NCBI GenBank assembly: GCA_043778315.1
Contig: JAYWGJ010000280.1
Coordinates: forward strand, 1 to 5,484
Direction of reading: 5' to 3'
Source of the DNA: JBEEMU01 sp043778315
GTDB taxonomy: Bacteria > Bacteroidota > Bacteroidia > Chitinophagales > Saprospiraceae
DNA: 5,484 nt
Position numbers and translations under genes: made by a program. The notes under the pieces are model-generated. The model had not been told where the DNA came from. It saw nothing but the letters and a program-made list of their open reading frames with translations, and made no database searches. Of the stretch, positions 4,136 through 5,484 are shown piece after piece; position 1 is the stretch's first letter, and every line of letters begins with the position of its first letter.

Positions 4136-5299
4136 CTACCCTTTCGCAAGCTGCTCGTAGTACAAACCTGCTGCTGTGATGCGGCGTGCCTTCGTGTCCC
4201 AGTCCACCTCGACCAACCCGAAGCGGTAGGTCGGACCCAGATTCCACTCAAAATTATCAAAGGTAGTCCAGTGCGTATAGCCCTTTACGGGAATACCGCT
4301 ATCGATGCAGTCGTGCAAAACCGACATATAATCCTCAATACTCGCGATGCGCTCCGCCGCGTCGGCGGTGCAAATTCCGTTTTCGGTAATCCAAATCGGT
4401 TGTTTATAAATAGCATAAAACCGCTTAATAATTTCGCCCAAACCTTCGGGATAGTACGCCCACATCTTATCGTGCCGATAGCCCATGCGCGCCAGTTCGC
4501 CCGCATTATCCACTTCGGTAATTGGCATCGGCGCACAAGGCAGCAGCGCGTAGTAGGACAAACCCATAAAATCAGTTCGGCTGAATAGGCGCGCAGGACG
4601 CGCATTGAACCACCAGTCACCGACCGCCGCCGTCACGCGCCCGAGTAAGTTAAGCGGCTTAAACGCAACTGTATTGAGCGAAATACCAACTTCTACGTCG
4701 GGTAGCTGCTTTTTTAAGTATTCGTACAATAAATTATGGCAGTTAGCCATATTATTTAACACCTTTATCGCCTTAAAAATATTACGCTTGAACGGCGGAA
4801 AGTTACCCAACACATAGCCGTTCGAGGCATATACATTAGGTTCGTTGAACGTGTTTATCACAAACATATACTTGCCGAAATGCGTGACGCATTGTCGAGC
4901 GTAGTTCAGAAAATAAGCGTTATTGTGTCTGTCCGACCAGCCACCGCTCTCCTCAAACCACAACGGATTGGTAAAATGATGAAATACGAACATAATGCGC
5001 GTGCCTCTATCATTCAGCTTTTGAAAAAAGTTTTGGTATTCGCGCACCGCCGCCATATCAAAATCGGCGTTCGCGGCAGTTTGCAGCCGCGCCCAATCTA
5101 CGCCGCAACGGTACAAACTACCGAAACGGGTGATGTACTCGATGTCTTCATCGCGGCGCAACTCGTGGTCGGTAGTGCGGTCGAAGGTGTAGCCGTCTTT
5201 GCTCGGCACGCCGCGCCAATTGTGCGCCGAAGGCGTTTCTATTTGCGCCGAAGCGGTCGAGGTGCCCCAAATGAAATCGGGCGGAAAAGGTTTGTTCAC
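4136..5299 (-). CDS. Family 1 glycoside hydrolase (beta-glucosidase-like)
   Basis: The 387-residue protein carries the ordered hallmarks of GH1 retaining beta-glycosidases. It has FIWGTSTASAQIE at 9-21 (sugar-binding Gln19), the RCGVDWARL version of RxSxxWxRI at 64-72, and HHFTNPLWF at 107-115. TFNEPN follows with the acid/base Glu153, then SYY at 248-250, ITENG with the nucleophile Glu306, and HWTTFDNFEWNLGPTYRFGL at 343-362. Both catalytic glutamates are present, so it is probably active on beta-glucosides or beta-galactosides; exact substrate is unclear. It has no signal peptide and is likely cytoplasmic. At 387 residues it is shorter than the usual 440-480. The start is GTG at 5299, because an in-frame stop lies two codons upstream and the N-terminal motif needs this start. 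No clear promoter is seen. Confidence 0.92.
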   Translation of the reverse strand: MNKPFPPDFIWGTSTASAQIETPSAHNWRGVPSKDGYTFDRTTDHELRRDEDIEYITRFGSLYRCGVDWARLQTAANADFDMAAVREYQNFFQKLNDRGTRIMFVFHHFTNPLWFEESGGWSDRHNNAYFLNYARQCVTHFGKYMFVINTFNEPNVYASNGYVLGNFPPFKRNIFKAIKVLNNMANCHNLLYEYLKKQLPDVEVGISLNTVAFKPLNLLGRVTAAVGDWWFNARPARLFSRTDFMGLSYYALLPCAPMPITEVDNAGELARMGYRHDKMWAYYPEGLGEIIKRFYAIYKQPIWITENGICTADAAERIASIEDYMSVLHDCIDSGIPVKGYTHWTTFDNFEWNLGPTYRFGLVEVDWDTKARRITAAGLYYEQLAKG

Positions 5300-5300
5300 T

Positions 5301-5340
5301 AATTATGAATTATATGGCAAAGCCAATTATGAATTATGAA
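5301..5340. repeat. Repeated AATTATGAATTAT upstream of the hydrolase
   Basis: AATTATGAATTAT occurs at 5301-5313 and 5325-5337, the second running on into GAA so that the 7-base period ATGAATT begins again. Between them lies GGCAAAGCC (5316-5324), a small GGC/GCC palindrome. The first copy starts one base beyond the GTG start codon of the hydrolase, so the pair forms its immediate 5' leader. Confidence 0.5.
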
Positions 5341-5358
5341 ATCGTAGATTCGGCGTAG

Positions 5359-5378
5359 AACCGCAATATTTTGCGGTT
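5359..5378. promoter_or_regulatory. Hairpin AACCGCAA/TTGCGGTT, possible operator
   Basis: Perfect 8-bp arms flank TATT about 60 bases upstream of the hydrolase start. There is no T-run in either direction, so an operator is more likely than a terminator, but no regulator is visible. Confidence 0.35.
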
Positions 5379-5404
5379 AAATAGTTAGTACAGTGTGTAT
5401 TAAA

Positions 5405-5412
5405 TAAATTTG
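5405..5412 (+). promoter_or_regulatory. Possible rightward -7 element
   Basis: TAAATTTG matches TAnnTTTG on the plus strand but has no -33 TTTG at the right spacing. It could serve a gene beyond the right edge; no coding start is seen between it and the window end. Confidence 0.2.
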
Positions 5413-5484
5413 CATCAATTTATCTGCGAGTGTTAGTTTTTATAACAAAATCAAAATCCCCAAACGAGATTATTTAATCGACAA

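Noticed and set aside
4118..5302. Plus-strand ORFs opposite the glycoside hydrolase (4118-4588, 4605-4817, 4880-5302)
   Set aside because: Antisense shadows of a gene with complete GH1 motifs; no recognisable domains or promoters of their own.

Overview
The window looks like chromosomal DNA of a Bacteroidota (Bacteroidetes) bacterium. Three things point there. Promoter-like sequences match the phylum's TTTG / TAnnTTTG consensus (clearest at 498-529 and 1576-1607, both minus strand with a 20-nt spacer). Start codons lack Shine-Dalgarno sequences. One protein has a secreted SpvB/RHS-type N-terminus of a sort common in this phylum. I cannot name the genus. Genes have moderate GC and are separated by AT-rich intergenic DNA holding many small palindromes.

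Layout. 1-54 (minus) is the first 18 codons of a secreted-protein gene that runs off the left edge. 88-381 (minus) is a weak, unrecognised ORF behind a structured leader (381-469) and a good promoter (498-529). 479-1531 (minus) is an N-terminal SpvB/RHS-like gene with a signal peptide that stops after about 350 residues. Its signal-peptide region holds a heptanucleotide repeat able to shift the reading frame, and its last codons are themselves the downstream promoter, so the gene looks truncated. 1532-2130 is a 599-bp gap with the RHS promoter, a cluster of small hairpins (1647-1760), and a striking array in which GTAC recurs every 21 bp (1867-2055, fading outwards). 2131-2775 (plus) encodes a coiled-coil plus fibronectin-III-like protein. 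2776-3098 holds a repeat hairpin, a strong bidirectional terminator (2852-2892), two copies of an AGATTT-based repeat, and a promoter. 3099-4055 (plus) is an SH3b lipoprotein. 4136-5299 (minus) is a compact family-1 glycoside hydrolase, convergent with the lipoprotein. 5300-5484 is intergenic.

The genes do not form one obvious pathway; this reads as an accessory cell-surface region. The most unusual structures are non-coding: the 21-bp-phased GTAC array, the heptamer tract that sets which start codon is in frame with the RHS-like protein, and the leader in which a 16-bp inverted repeat covers a start codon overlapped by an 11-codon upstream ORF. Their functions are inferred, not demonstrated.
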